The translations under genes were made by a program, and so were the position numbers. 64,000 nt of DNA, from contig QAND01000011.1 in NCBI GenBank assembly GCA_003150225.1, positions 1-64,000 of the forward strand, in the 5' to 3' direction. The notes below the pieces were generated by a model. It was not told the origin of the DNA. It saw only the letters and a program-made list of their open reading frames with translations, and searched no databases. Shown here piece after piece: positions 19,029 to 33,962 of the stretch (the stretch's first letter is position 1; each line of letters starts with the position of its first letter). The DNA comes from Bacillota bacterium (GTDB lineage: Bacteria > Bacillota > Clostridia > Christensenellales > QAND01).

Positions 19029-19658
19029 TCAGTTTTTGGCGGCGTCGAGGATCGATACGACAGCGCCGTTGGGTCCGGGAACGGAGCCCTTTACCAGGAT
19101 GACGTTCTTGTCAACGTCCACATCCACTACGGTCAGGTTCTGGGTGGTAATCCGCACGCTGCCCATGTGTCCGGGAAGCTTCTTGGATTTAAACACCTTG
19201 CTGGGATCGCTGTTGGCGCTCATGCTGCCGGGGGCGCGGTGGAATCCGCTGCCGTGGGTCATCCGGCCACGGGAAGCGCCGTGCCGCTTGATGTTGCCGG
19301 CAAAGCCCTTGCCCTTGCTGATACCGGTCACGTCCACCACATCGCCCTTGGCGAATACATCGGCCTTCAGTTCCTGGCCCAGCTCTAGGCTGGCGCAATC
19401 GTCCAGCTTAAACTCCTTTACCTTCCGAAGAAGGCCAACGCCGGCCTTGTTCAGATGGCCGCGCATGGGCTTGTTGACCAGCTTTTCACGGGTAGCGCCA
19501 AACCCAAGCTGCACGGCCTCATAGCCGTCTTTCTCCAGGGTCTTCTTCTGCACCACGTAGCAGGGGCCGGCCTCCAGCACGGTCACGGGGACCACGGTGC
19601 CGTCATCTGCAAATACACGGGTCATACCCAGCTTTTTTGCCATAATCGCTTTCTTCAT
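19029..19658 (-). CDS. rplC: 50S ribosomal protein L3
   Basis: Initiator of 50S assembly whose central extension reaches the peptidyl-transferase centre. The 209-residue product has [14 protein letters not shown], the extension [20 protein letters not shown] and [16 protein letters not shown]. The ATG at 19658 follows GAGGTG by seven bases. It lies between rpsJ and rplD. Confidence 0.98.
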   Translation of the reverse strand: MKKAIMAKKLGMTRVFADDGTVVPVTVLEAGPCYVVQKKTLEKDGYEAVQLGFGATREKLVNKPMRGHLNKAGVGLLRKVKEFKLDDCASLELGQELKADVFAKGDVVDVTGISKGKGFAGNIKRHGASRGRMTHGSGFHRAPGSMSANSDPSKVFKSKKLPGHMGSVRITTQNLTVVDVDVDKNVILVKGSVPGPNGAVVSILDAAKN

Positions 19659-19682
19659 GTCAAATCACCTCTTTGGCCCGTA

Positions 19683-19991
19683 TTAAAGCTTGATCTCGAT
19701 ATCAACACCGGCGGGCAGATCCAGCCTCATCAGAGCATCCACGGTCTTGCTGGTGGGCTCCAAAATATCGATGATGCGTTTGTGGGTCTTGATCTCAAAC
19801 TGCTCCCGGGAATCCTTATACTTGTGGGGGGAACGCAGAATGGTGACGATCTCCTTCTGAGTGGGAAGGGGAATGGGGCCAGAAATCTGAGCGCCGCTCC
19901 TCTTGGCGGTGTCCACAATGCGTTCCGCCGACTGGTCGATGAGATTGTGGTCATAAGCCTTCAATTTGATTCTGATCTTCTGACTCGGCAT
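19683..19991 (-). CDS. rpsJ: 30S ribosomal protein S10
   Basis: 30S head protein that also joins transcription antitermination as NusE. The 102-residue product has [40 protein letters not shown] and the terminal [11 protein letters not shown]. It is the first gene of the S10-spc-alpha run, with its own promoter and a leader of about 170 bases. Confidence 0.99.
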   Translation of the reverse strand: MPSQKIRIKLKAYDHNLIDQSAERIVDTAKRSGAQISGPIPLPTQKEIVTILRSPHKYKDSREQFEIKTHKRIIDILEPTSKTVDALMRLDLPAGVDIEIKL

Positions 19992-20164
19992 ATTTTTACC
20001 TCCTTGTATGCGTGGTTCCCAAGTACACTGTGCCGGGTGTGCCGTAATTTAATTTTTTACGGCGGGAACCCGCCGCCCGATTTTCGGACTGGTCCGCGAG
20101 AATTACCCGGCTTGCCGAGGCCGGCAACCTCCCGCTTCAACCCTAAGCGCACATGGCGCAGCAA
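19992..20164 (-). promoter_or_regulatory. Structured 5' leader of the S10 operon
   Basis: The leader has at least three stems: TTGCCG/CGGCAA (20112-20127), GGCGGG/CCCGCC (20061-20074) and GCCGTAA/TTACGGC (20041-20063). The last two share bases 20061-20063, so they cannot form together. No stem ends in a U-run. A long structured leader with exclusive folds at the head of the largest ribosomal operon suggests regulation, perhaps by L4 or another product; this is inference. Confidence 0.5.
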
Positions 20165-20170
20165 TAATAG

Positions 20171-20199
20171 ATTATAATGATACAAGCCCCTTCTGTAAA
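20171..20199 (-). promoter_or_regulatory. Promoter of the S10-spc-alpha operon
   Basis: On the minus strand TTTACA (20199-20194) is followed after 17 bases by a perfect TATAAT (20176-20171). It is the only good promoter upstream of rpsJ and lies after the tuf terminator, so the S10 operon starts here. Confidence 0.85.
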
Positions 20200-20230
20200 G
20201 GGGTTGTTGTCAATTTTCTCGCATTTCTTT

Positions 20231-20270
20231 CAAAAAAAGATTTGGCCATGGCGTCAAGCCATGGCCAAAT
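20231..20270 (-). terminator. Terminator after tuf
   Basis: A perfect 13-bp stem, ATTTGGCCATGGC with GCCATGGCCAAAT, and a five-base loop are followed on the minus strand by seven U residues. It starts 14 bases past the tuf stop and separates the str operon from the S10 operon. Confidence 0.95.
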
Positions 20271-20283
20271 CACCATCGTTTGC

Positions 20284-21492
20284 TTACTCGATAACGCCAG
20301 TGACAACGCCAGAGGCTACCGTACGGCCACCCTCACGGATTGCAAACCGCAGCCCTTCCTCCAACGCGATGGGCGTGATCAGCGTGATCTCCATGTCGAT
20401 GTTGTCGCCCGGCATCACCATCTCCACGCCCTCCGGCAGCTTGATCACTCCCGTTACGTCCGTGGTCCGGAAGTAAAACTGCGGACGGTATCCGTTGAAG
20501 AACGGCGTATGACGGCCGCCCTCCTCCTTGGTCAGCACGTACACCTGCCCGTTGAAGTGGGTGTGGGGATGAATCGTCCCCGGTTTCGCCAGCACCTGCC
20601 CGCGCTCAATCTCCGTACGCTGCACGCCCCGCAGCAGTACCCCGATGTTGTCGCCCGCCATGGCCTGGTCTAACAGCTTCCGGAACATCTCTACTCCCGT
20701 TACCACCGTGCTCCGGGTCTCCCGCAGACCTACGATCTCCACCGTATCCTGGATCTTTACCGTTCCGCGCTCCACACGCCCCGTCGCTACCGTACCGCGG
20801 CCCGTGATGCTGAATACATCCTCTACCGGCATCAGGAACGGCAGGTCGCTGGCACGCTCCGGCGTGGGAATGTAGCTGTCCACCGCATCCATCAGCTCAA
20901 AGATGGGCTTGCACCAGGGATCGCTGCTTACGTCTGCGTCGCTCTGCGCCGCCTCCAGCGCCTTCAGCGCGCTTCCACGGATCACCGGAATATCGTCCCC
21001 GGGAAACTCGTAGGTGCTCAGCAGATCCCGGATCTCCATCTCCACCAGCTCCAACAGCTCCTCGTCGTCCACCATATCCACCTTGTTCATGAACACGATG
21101 ATGTACGGCACCCCTACCTGACGGGCCAGCAGAATGTGCTCCCGGGTCTGGGGCATCGGGCCGTCCGCCGCGCTTACCACCAGAATCGCACCGTCCATCT
21201 GCGCCGCCCCGGTGATCATGTTCTTCACATAGTCCGCGTGGCCGGGGCAGTCCACATGGGCATAGTGACGGTTGTCCGTCTCATACTCCACGTGCGCCGT
21301 GTTGATGGTGATTCCACGCTCCCGCTCTTCCGGCGCCTTGTCGATCTCGTCGTACTTCGTCGCCTCCGCATGGCCCTGCTTGCTCAGCACCATGGTGATT
21401 GCCGCCGTCAGCGTCGTCTTGCCATGGTCCACGTGCCCGATGGTCCCAATGTTTACATGGGGCTTCGTCCGCTCAAATTTCGCTTTCGCCAT
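20284..21492 (-). CDS. tuf: Elongation factor Tu
   Basis: GTPase that delivers aminoacyl-tRNA to the ribosome. The 402-residue protein has the G motifs [24 protein letters not shown] and the SALKA-type G5 (GSALKALE), then the two beta-barrel domains. It is the last gene of rpsL-rpsG-fusA-tuf, 60 bases after fusA. It is the only tuf in the window. Confidence 0.99.
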   Translation of the reverse strand: MAKAKFERTKPHVNIGTIGHVDHGKTTLTAAITMVLSKQGHAEATKYDEIDKAPEERERGITINTAHVEYETDNRHYAHVDCPGHADYVKNMITGAAQMDGAILVVSAADGPMPQTREHILLARQVGVPYIIVFMNKVDMVDDEELLELVEMEIRDLLSTYEFPGDDIPVIRGSALKALEAAQSDADVSSDPWCKPIFELMDAVDSYIPTPERASDLPFLMPVEDVFSITGRGTVATGRVERGTVKIQDTVEIVGLRETRSTVVTGVEMFRKLLDQAMAGDNIGVLLRGVQRTEIERGQVLAKPGTIHPHTHFNGQVYVLTKEEGGRHTPFFNGYRPQFYFRTTDVTGVIKLPEGVEMVMPGDNIDMEITLITPIALEEGLRFAIREGGRTVASGVVTGVIE

Positions 21493-21552
21493 TTCTCTCT
21501 CTCCTTGACTTCAAATCAGTTGAATTTCAGATTTATCATTGAATATGTGCCG

Positions 21553-23616
<2,064 letters not shown>

Positions 23617-23657
23617 AGCAGTCCCCTCCTTCCAACATAGATAAAAAATTATACATT

Positions 23658-23684
23658 AATATTCCCCCAAAGAGGGGGAATATT
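23658..23684 (-). repeat. Perfect inverted repeat between rpsG and fusA
   Basis: The arms AATATTCCCCC and GGGGGAATATT (11 bp) enclose AAAGA. On the minus strand a TTTTTT run comes ten bases after the stem, so it is not a classic terminator. Inside an operon it may be a partial attenuator or an RNA-processing or stability element. Confidence 0.7.
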
Positions 23685-23705
23685 CTTGTCGATTCAGATG
23701 CTCGC

Positions 23706-24176
23706 TTACCAGCGGTAATGGGCAAAGGCTCTGTTGGCCTCGGCCATCCGGTGGGTATCCTCCCGCTTCTTCACGGTGTTCCCCTGACCGTTGGCAGCGT
23801 CCATGATTTCCGCGGCCAGCCGCTCCTTCATGGTTTTCTCAGACCGGGTCCGAGAGTAGGTTACCAGCCACCGGATCCCCAGGGTCTGCCGGCGCTCCAC
23901 CCGAATCTCAATGGGCACCTGGTAAGTAGCGCCGCCCACGCGGCGGGCCTTTACCTCAAGCTGGGGCTTGATGTTCTCCATACAGGCGTCAAACACCTCG
24001 ATGGGCTCCTGGCCGGTCTTCTCACGGATGATGTCGAAAGCGTCATAGCAGACCCGCTGGGCCACGCCCCGCTTTCCATCCAGCATCACCTGGTTGATGA
24101 GCTTGGTCACAACGGTACTATTATAAATCGGATCGGGCAAAACTTCACGTTTTGGCACCCCGCCACGTCTAGGCAT
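23706..24176 (-). CDS. rpsG: 30S ribosomal protein S7
   Basis: Primary 16S rRNA 3'-domain-binding protein at the E site. The 156-residue product has [19 protein letters not shown], the [14 protein letters not shown] motif, and the C-terminal region [13 protein letters not shown]. It lies between rpsL and fusA. Confidence 0.98.
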   Translation of the reverse strand: MPRRGGVPKREVLPDPIYNSTVVTKLINQVMLDGKRGVAQRVCYDAFDIIREKTGQEPIEVFDACMENIKPQLEVKARRVGGATYQVPIEIRVERRQTLGIRWLVTYSRTRSEKTMKERLAAEIMDAANGQGNTVKKREDTHRMAEANRAFAHYRW

Positions 24177-24219
24177 GATCGTTCCTCCTTTGGCTCAAAA
24201 GGCTTGTGCAGAAAGCGTT

Positions 24220-24594
24220 TTATTTCTTGGGCTTCTTGGTGCCGTAAAGGGAGCGGGCCTGCTGCCTGCCCACCACGCCGGCGGTATCCAAAGCGCCGCG
24301 GATGATGTGGTACCGCACACCGGGAAGGTCCTTCACCCTGCCGCCGCGGATCAATACCACGGAGTGCTCCTGCAGGTTGTGGCCCACGCCGGGAATGTAG
24401 CAGGTACCCTCCATGCCGTTTACCAGACGCACACGGGCGATCTTCCGCAGAGCCGAATTGGGCTTTTTAGGGGTCATGGTACGTACGGCAAGGCACACGC
24501 CCCGCTTCTGGGGGCTCTTCTTCAGGATAGGAGCCGTCGATTTATACTCCACCTTGGTTCTGCCTTTGCGAACCAATTGATTGATAGTAGGCAT
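24220..24594 (-). CDS. rpsL: 30S ribosomal protein S12
   Basis: Decoding-centre protein. The 124-residue product has [19 protein letters not shown] and [17 protein letters not shown]; the lysines usually changed in streptomycin resistance are the wild-type ones. The ATG at 24594 is used with GGAGG six bases upstream; the frame stays open seven codons further without family match. It heads the str operon. Confidence 0.98.
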   Translation of the reverse strand: MPTINQLVRKGRTKVEYKSTAPILKKSPQKRGVCLAVRTMTPKKPNSALRKIARVRLVNGMEGTCYIPGVGHNLQEHSVVLIRGGRVKDLPGVRYHIIRGALDTAGVVGRQQARSLYGTKKPKK

Positions 24595-24797
24595 GTAAGT
24601 CCTCCTTACCCACAAAGGGATTTGCGCTTGGCCCCACGGATGGGTTTGTCCGTAAAGACCGTAAAACTTCCCGTACTTCGTTGCGGATCAGCATATTCCG
24701 CGGGCATTTTTCCATCCCTGCGTTCCAAGGAGGGAAAAATGGTCCTTTCGCATTCCAAAGGGTTCGGGTCACCACAATGGGCCGCACGTAAGGACAC
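24595..24797 (-). promoter_or_regulatory. Long leader of the str operon
   Basis: About 200 transcribed bases precede rpsL. A 9-bp stem, CATTTTTCC with GGAAAAATG (24705-24741), sits in the middle and TTTACGG occurs twice nearby (about 24643-24665). There is no convincing reading frame; the one open frame here runs into rpsL. A leader of this size suggests control by a ribosomal protein, but I match it to no known element. Confidence 0.4.
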
Positions 24798-24803
24798 TAA
24801 CGT

Positions 24804-24832
24804 ATTTTAGCAAAACAAGAATACCCTGTCAA
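24804..24832 (-). promoter_or_regulatory. Promoter of rpsL-rpsG-fusA-tuf
   Basis: On the minus strand TTGACA (24832-24827), a 17-base spacer and TAAAAT (24809-24804) form a near-consensus sigma-A promoter between rpoC and rpsL. No strong terminator follows rpoC, so read-through may add to it. Confidence 0.85.
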
Positions 24833-24885
24833 CGGATAAATTTGCAAAAACGCCGTGTCCTCGGGCTACTGGATGGATTCCCCGG

Positions 24886-27800
24886 TTAAATATCCAGGGA
24901 ATCCAGGTTCATCTCGTCCAGAAGCGCGTCCACATCCAGTCCGCCAGGCAGGCTCTCCTCGTCCTCCAGCATCACGCTGCTCAGATCGATGGTATCCCGG
25001 CCCGCCTTTTTGATCTCAATCTCCTTATAGCGCCGCATGCCGGTGCCGGCGGGGATCAGCTTACCGATGATGACGTTCTCCTTAAGGCCCACCAGGGGAT
25101 CCACCTTGCCCTTGATGGCGGCTTCGGTCAGCACCCGGGTGGTCTCCTGGAAGGAGGCGGCGGAGAGGAAGGAATCGGTGGCCAGACTGGCCTTGGTGAT
25201 GCCCATCAGCACATACTTTGCGGTGGCGGGCTGGCCTCCCTCCAGAATAGCCTTCTCGTTCTCGGTCTCAAAGCGGTGGATGTCCACCAGCTCGCCGGGC
25301 AGCAGGTCGGTATCGCCAAACTCCTCGATACGAACCTTCCGCAGCATCTGCCGGATGATCACCTCGATGTGCTTGTCGTTGATCTCAACACCCTGGAGCC
25401 GGTAAACCGACTGCACCTCCCGGAGCAGGTAGTTCTGCACGCCCTTGATGCCCTTGATCTTCAGAATATCATGGGGGTTGATGGGGCCTTCGGTGAGGGC
25501 CTCGCCGGCCTCCAGCACATCCCCGTTCTTCACCCGCAGACGGCTCTGGAAGGGGATGGCGTAGGTCTCGGATTCTCCGTCTTCGTTGCTGACGGTAACC
25601 TCCCGGCGCTTCTTGCTGTCGTCGATGGACACCACGCCGGAAATCTCGGTAATGATGGCCAGGCCCTTGGGCTTCCGAGCCTCAAACAGCTCCTCAACCC
25701 GGGGAAGGCCCTGGGTAATATCGTCTCCGGCAACACCGCCGGTATGGAACGTCCGCATGGTCAGCTGGGTGCCGGGCTCGCCGATGGACTGAGCCGCGAT
25801 GACGCCCACCGCCTCGCCGATGGATACCAATCCGCCGGTGGCCAGGTTCCGGCCATAGCACTTGGCACAGACGCCATGCTTGGCCCGGCAGGTTAATACC
25901 GAACGGACATTGACCTCATGGATGCCGGCGGCCACGATCTTCTCCACCGCGTCGCTGCCGATCTCCTCATTGAGGGGGACGATCACCTCTCCGGTAGCGG
26001 GATCCACAATCTCCTCGGCGGCTACCCGGCCCAGAAGCCGGTCAGCTAGAGGCTCGATAACCTCCTTGCCGTTGGTGATATCCGAGACGGTGATGCCCCG
26101 GATGGTCTCGCCCAGCTCGGCAAAGCAATCCTCCTCGTTGACGATCACCTCCTGGGACACGTCCACCAAACGGCGGGTCAGGTATCCGGAGTCCGCGGTC
26201 CGAAGCGCGGTATCGGCCAATCCCTTTCGGGCGCCGTGGGAGCTGATGAAGAACTCCAGCACCGTAAGGCCCTCCCGGAAGTTGGCCTTGATGGGCAATT
26301 CGATGATCTGGCCAGAAGGATCAGCCATGAGGCCGCGCATGCCGGCCAGCTGGCGGATCTGGTTCACGCTACCGCGGGCGCCGGAAACCGCCATCATATA
26401 GACGGGGTTATCCTGGGCTAGGCCCTTCATCAGGGCGTTGGTCACCCGCTTGGTGGTATCCTCCCACACCCGGATCACCTGGCGGCGGCGCTCCTCCTCA
26501 GACAAAAAGCCCATGCGGAAGTTGGCCTCAATGACGGAAACCTGCTGCTCGGCCTCGGCCAAAAGGGTCTCCTTCTCCTTGGGAACGGCCAGGTCTCCCA
26601 CGCTGATGGTAACGGCGCCCTTGGTGGAATACATAAAGCCAAGGCGCTTGATCTCGTCCAGCACGTTGCAGGTAACGGTGGAACCGTTGACCTCAAAGCT
26701 CCGCGCCACAATATCGTTCAAGGCGTTCTTGTCGACCACCTTTTCGATCTCCAAAGTCAGGGTATTCTCCCTAAGGCTCCGGTCCACATAGCCCAGGTTC
26801 TGGGGCACGGCGGAGTTAAAGATCAGACGGCCTACGGTGGTGTCGATAAGGCCCACCACCCGTTCGCCCTCAAACTCCCCTTCCATCCGGACCTTCACCT
26901 TGCTGTGCAGGGTCACGTTGCCGGTCTGATAGGCCATGATAGCCTCGTCGGGGCTGGCAAAGACGGCGCCCTCGCCCTTTTCCCCATCCCGCACGATGGT
27001 CAGGTAATAGGCGCCCATAACCATATCCTGGGTGGGGGAAACCACGGGCTTGCCGTCCTGGGGCTTCAAAAGATTATTGGCGGAAAGCATCAGGAACCGG
27101 GATTCGGCCTGGGCCTCCACCGACAGGGGAATATGAACGGCCATCTGGTCGCCGTCAAAGTCGGCGTTGTAAGCGGTACAGACCAAGGGCTGCAGCTTTA
27201 GGGCCCGGCCCTCCACCAGCACCGGTTCAAAGGCCTGGATACCCAGGCGGTGCAGGGTAGGAGCGCGGTTCAGCAGCACGGGATGATCCTTGATGATGTC
27301 CTCCAGCACATCCCAAACCTTGGAATCCATCCGCTCGGTCATCTTCTTGGCCTGGCGGACGTTGTGGGCAAAGTTCTCCTCCACCAGCTTTTTCAGCACA
27401 AAGGGCTTAAACAGCTCCAGGGCCATTTCCTTGGGCAGGCCGCACTGGTACATCTTCAGCTCGGGGCCCACCACGATAACGCTTCGGCCGGAGTAGTCCA
27501 CCCGCTTGCCCAAAAGGTTCTGGCGGAAGCGGCCCTGCTTGCCCCGCAAAAGGTCGGAGAGGGACTTTAAGGGCCGGTTGCCGGGGCCGGTTACGGGACG
27601 GCCACGGCGGCCATTATCGATCAGGGCGTCCACCGCCTCCTGAAGCATCCGTTTTTCGTTGCGCACGATGATATCCGGAGCCTTCAGTTCCAGAAGCCGC
27701 TTTAAGCGGTTGTTCCGGTTGATGACCCGGCGGTACAGGTCGTTCAAATCGCTGGTCGCAAACCGGCCGCCGTCCAGCTGCACCATGGGCCGCAGCTCCG

Positions 27801-28506
27801 GAGGAATCACCGGTACCACGTCCAGGATGATCCACTCAGGCTTATTGCCGCTCTTGCGGAAGGCCTCGATGACCTCCAGCCGCTTTACCGCGCGGATCCG
27901 CTTCTGGCGGCTCATGGACTCCAGATCGTTCCGCAGCTGGGTGGCGATCTCATCCAGATCCAGGGCCTTGAGCAGCTCCTTGACGCTTTCGGCTCCCATG
28001 CCGGCGCGGAAGCTTCCCTTGCCGTAGGCCTCCTCGGCGTCCTTGAATTCCTTATCGGTGATGACCTGCTTATAGGTCAGGTTGGTGGTGCCGGGATCCA
28101 GCACCACAAAGGCGGCAAAGTACAGCACCCGCTCCAGGGACCGGGGGGACATATCCAAAAGCAGTCCCATCCGGCTGGGGATCCCCTTAAAATACCAGAT
28201 GTGGGATACCGGCGCCGCCAGCATGATATGGCCCATCCGCTCCCGGCGCACCTTGCTCTTGGTGATCTCCACGCCGCACTTGTCGCAAACCATGCCCTTG
28301 TAGCGGACCCGCTTATACTTTCCGCAATGGCACTCCCAGTCCTTGGTGGGTCCAAAGATGCGCTCGCAGAACAAGCCGTCCTTTTCGGGCTTTAGGGTAC
28401 GGTAGTTGATGGTTTCGGGCTTCCGCACCTCTCCCCGGGACCACTCCAAAATCTGCTCGGGGGACGCAAGGCCAATCTGTATGCTATCGAAGTTGTTCAG
28501 TTCCAT
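24886..28506 (-). CDS. rpoC: RNA polymerase subunit beta'
   Basis: Catalytic subunit of RNA polymerase, 1206 residues. It has the N-terminal zinc site ([14 protein letters not shown] then CDKCG), the active-site motif [12 protein letters not shown] binding catalytic Mg, the C-terminal second zinc cluster ([13 protein letters not shown]) and a trigger-loop region. The ATG at 28506 with AAGGGAG eight bases upstream is preferred to a GTG three codons earlier that overlaps that site. No L7Ae-like gene follows it. Confidence 0.98.
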   Translation of the reverse strand: MELNNFDSIQIGLASPEQILEWSRGEVRKPETINYRTLKPEKDGLFCERIFGPTKDWECHCGKYKRVRYKGMVCDKCGVEITKSKVRRERMGHIMLAAPVSHIWYFKGIPSRMGLLLDMSPRSLERVLYFAAFVVLDPGTTNLTYKQVITDKEFKDAEEAYGKGSFRAGMGAESVKELLKALDLDEIATQLRNDLESMSRQKRIRAVKRLEVIEAFRKSGNKPEWIILDVVPVIPPELRPMVQLDGGRFATSDLNDLYRRVINRNNRLKRLLELKAPDIIVRNEKRMLQEAVDALIDNGRRGRPVTGPGNRPLKSLSDLLRGKQGRFRQNLLGKRVDYSGRSVIVVGPELKMYQCGLPKEMALELFKPFVLKKLVEENFAHNVRQAKKMTERMDSKVWDVLEDIIKDHPVLLNRAPTLHRLGIQAFEPVLVEGRALKLQPLVCTAYNADFDGDQMAVHIPLSVEAQAESRFLMLSANNLLKPQDGKPVVSPTQDMVMGAYYLTIVRDGEKGEGAVFASPDEAIMAYQTGNVTLHSKVKVRMEGEFEGERVVGLIDTTVGRLIFNSAVPQNLGYVDRSLRENTLTLEIEKVVDKNALNDIVARSFEVNGSTVTCNVLDEIKRLGFMYSTKGAVTISVGDLAVPKEKETLLAEAEQQVSVIEANFRMGFLSEEERRRQVIRVWEDTTKRVTNALMKGLAQDNPVYMMAVSGARGSVNQIRQLAGMRGLMADPSGQIIELPIKANFREGLTVLEFFISSHGARKGLADTALRTADSGYLTRRLVDVSQEVIVNEEDCFAELGETIRGITVSDITNGKEVIEPLADRLLGRVAAEEIVDPATGEVIVPLNEEIGSDAVEKIVAAGIHEVNVRSVLTCRAKHGVCAKCYGRNLATGGLVSIGEAVGVIAAQSIGEPGTQLTMRTFHTGGVAGDDITQGLPRVEELFEARKPKGLAIITEISGVVSIDDSKKRREVTVSNEDGESETYAIPFQSRLRVKNGDVLEAGEALTEGPINPHDILKIKGIKGVQNYLLREVQSVYRLQGVEINDKHIEVIIRQMLRKVRIEEFGDTDLLPGELVDIHRFETENEKAILEGGQPATAKYVLMGITKASLATDSFLSAASFQETTRVLTEAAIKGKVDPLVGLKENVIIGKLIPAGTGMRRYKEIEIKKAGRDTIDLSSVMLEDEESLPGGLDVDALLDEMNLDSLDI

Positions 28507-28524
28507 CCTTCGCACTCCCTTCTA

Positions 28525-32310
<3,786 letters not shown>

Positions 32311-32478
32311 ACTGCGCGTCACTCCCAATCTTAAGTTGCTTTTGCCAGCAATCGCCGTGAAAACATGGCTATTGCAATAACCCTTCGCATATTGTAGAAT
32401 GTACCCAGGAAATCGGCCGGGGCTGATTCCCATTTGGGGAACGGACCCATCCGAAACGCAAAGTGTAGGCAATATATT
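32311..32478 (-). promoter_or_regulatory. rpoB 5' leader
   Basis: About 160 bases lie between the promoter and rpoB. In most Firmicutes rplJ-rplL would stand here and a terminator or processing site would set the ratio of the products. I see only weak paired segments (TATTGCAATA near 32366-32375; TTGC/GCAA near the 3' end), no U-run and no separate gene. Confidence 0.4.
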
Positions 32479-32507
32479 AAATTATCATAACATCCACCCG
32501 TTGTCAA
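32479..32507 (-). promoter_or_regulatory. Promoter of rpoB-rpoC
   Basis: On the minus strand TTGACA (32507-32502) is followed after 17 bases by TAATTT; GATAAT is available at 15 bases. It is AT-rich and the only good candidate before rpoB, so rpoBC appears to be transcribed on its own here. Confidence 0.7.
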
Positions 32508-32527
32508 TCGATTTTCGGGTAGGGTGT

Positions 32528-32695
32528 CTATTTTTTTGTAGCTTTTTGTTCCAATGATTCCCATGCCGCCCCCAATCCAATCAACCGGAACGCCGTAACC
32601 CAGAGCGCAGCCAGGCTTACAGCGGAAACGCCCACAGCGTCAGTCTCCCTGCAAAAAGCCGGTAGAAGCTGGGCGCCTACGGCAAACGTCCCCAT
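32528..32695 (-). CDS. Possible small membrane ORF, unrecognised
   Basis: An open frame of 55 codons from ATG 32695 encodes two hydrophobic stretches (FAVGAQLLPAF and SAVSLAALWVTAFRLIGLGA) and a Lys-rich end. The frame stays open upstream through the terminator hairpin as hydrophobic codons (LLPFFLLG). No ribosome binding site is at proper distance from any start: AAGGAG lies about 24 bases upstream. It may be a decayed or leaderless gene or chance. Confidence 0.2.
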   Translation of the reverse strand: MGTFAVGAQLLPAFCRETDAVGVSAVSLAALWVTAFRLIGLGAAWESLEQKATKK

Positions 32696-32704
32696 CCCCA
32701 GAAG

Positions 32705-32736
32705 AAAAAAGGGAAGGAGTACTCCTTCCCTTTTTT
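32705..32736 (-). terminator. Terminator after the PIN/TRAM gene
   Basis: A perfect palindrome, AAAAAAGGGAAGGAGT with ACTCCTTCCCTTTTTT, lies 12 bases past the stop of the PIN/TRAM gene and ends in six U on the minus strand. It insulates rpoB from the upstream unit. Confidence 0.93.
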
Positions 32737-32748
32737 GACTTCTTGCTG

Positions 32749-33849
32749 CTATGCCACCACCCGGGCAAAGATCATGCGCCCCGCGCCGGTCTGGAGCACG
32801 CTGGTGATGGAAACGTCCACCGTCTGGCCGATGCGCTTGCTCCCGCCATCCACCACGATCATGGTACCGTCGTCCAGGTAGGCCAGCCCCTGGCCAGCCT
32901 CCTTCCCCTCCCGGATGATCTGGGTATTGAGGATCTCCCCAGGCATAACGGGGGTTTTCACCGCCGTAGCCAGGGCGTTGATGTTGATGACCCCCACGTT
33001 CTTTACGGTCGCCACCTTGTTGAGATTGAGATCATTGGTGATGATCTTTCCCTTCATGTCGCTGGCCAAGCGGATGAGCTTCTCATCCACCTCAATCCCC
33101 TCGTAGTCCTTGTCGCTGACCACCACATTGGGGAATTCCTGCTGCAGCTGGGACAGGATATCCAACCCCCTTCTGCCCTTTTGCCGGCGGAGGGAGTCAG
33201 AGCTATCAGCAATGTGCCGCAGCTCCCCCAGCACAAACTCCGGGATAACGATCCGCCCGTCGATGATGCCAGTCTTCGCCACGTCGTAGATGCGCCCGTC
33301 GATGATGGCGCTGGTATCCAAAATCTTGGGGGGGACGTTCCGGTCCTGGCGGCTGGCCTTCTGCTTGCGCTCGCCCGATTGCTTGGCCGCCACGGCCTCC
33401 GTCATGCTCCCCAGCTCCCCCTTCCGTTTTAGGGCCACGTCAACGCCCAGATAGGCCATGACCAGGTAAACCACAATGGAAAGCGGAGTGGATAGCCAAG
33501 GGATGGGAATTTGGTTGATGAGGGTAGAGAGTAGTAATGCAATGATAAGTCCGACGATAAGACCCACACTTGCAAACACCACATCCTTTGTAGGGATCTT
33601 GGACATCTGGGCGTCCAGCACCGCGCCGATCTTCCGCACCAGCGCCTCCAGCTTGGGATAGATGATGTAGAAAAACAGGCCGCCGATGACCCCCGCGATG
33701 AAGTACGCGCCCACCAGCATCCAGCCCATAAGCCACGGGATCTCATGGACCACGCCAATGGCAGTCAAAAGGCTGATAACCCCCACAAAGATCCCAATGC
33801 CGGCAAACACGCCCAAGGTCGCTACAAGTAGCCGTATCACTCGATTCAA
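32749..33849 (-). CDS. PIN/TRAM-domain membrane protein (YacL-like)
   Basis: A predicted membrane-bound ribonuclease-like protein. The 366-residue product has about four N-terminal membrane segments (residues 1-150), a PIN domain with acidic motifs (KILDTSAIIDGR, VIPEFVLGELRH, ITNDLNLNK) and a C-terminal TRAM domain. The family lies beside radA in many Firmicutes; its RNA target is not established. The start is TTG at 33849 with AGGAGGTG six bases before it; the longer frame reads through that site. Confidence 0.88.
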   Translation of the reverse strand: MNRVIRLLVATLGVFAGIGIFVGVISLLTAIGVVHEIPWLMGWMLVGAYFIAGVIGGLFFYIIYPKLEALVRKIGAVLDAQMSKIPTKDVVFASVGLIVGLIIALLLSTLINQIPIPWLSTPLSIVVYLVMAYLGVDVALKRKGELGSMTEAVAAKQSGERKQKASRQDRNVPPKILDTSAIIDGRIYDVAKTGIIDGRIVIPEFVLGELRHIADSSDSLRRQKGRRGLDILSQLQQEFPNVVVSDKDYEGIEVDEKLIRLASDMKGKIITNDLNLNKVATVKNVGVININALATAVKTPVMPGEILNTQIIREGKEAGQGLAYLDDGTMIVVDGGSKRIGQTVDVSITSVLQTGAGRMIFARVVA

Positions 33850-33905
33850 TTCTTTCACCTCCTCTCTAGAACAACTCAAGTTTAGACTATCATATTTCCC
33901 CAAAG

Positions 33906-33942
33906 AAAAAAAGGCGGCAAGGCAAAATGTACCATTTCCGCC
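33906..33942 (-). terminator. Probable terminator after radA
   Basis: On the minus strand GGCGG pairs with CCGCC and an inner AAATG pairs with CATTT, with a seven-base bulge, followed by seven U. It lies 20 bases past the radA stop and would end the rqcP-ispF-radA unit. The bulge makes its strength uncertain. Confidence 0.6.
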
Positions 33943-33962
33943 ATACTTTCTTCAGGCTTTCT

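Noticed and set aside
24595-24787. Short minus-strand frames in the rpsL leader
   Set aside because: They lack ribosome binding sites and overlap the predicted leader hairpin; one runs out of frame into rpsL.
32311-32472. N-terminal extension of rpoB by 54 codons
   Set aside because: The extension has no family similarity and reaches into the promoter region; the ATG at 32310 gives the conserved start.
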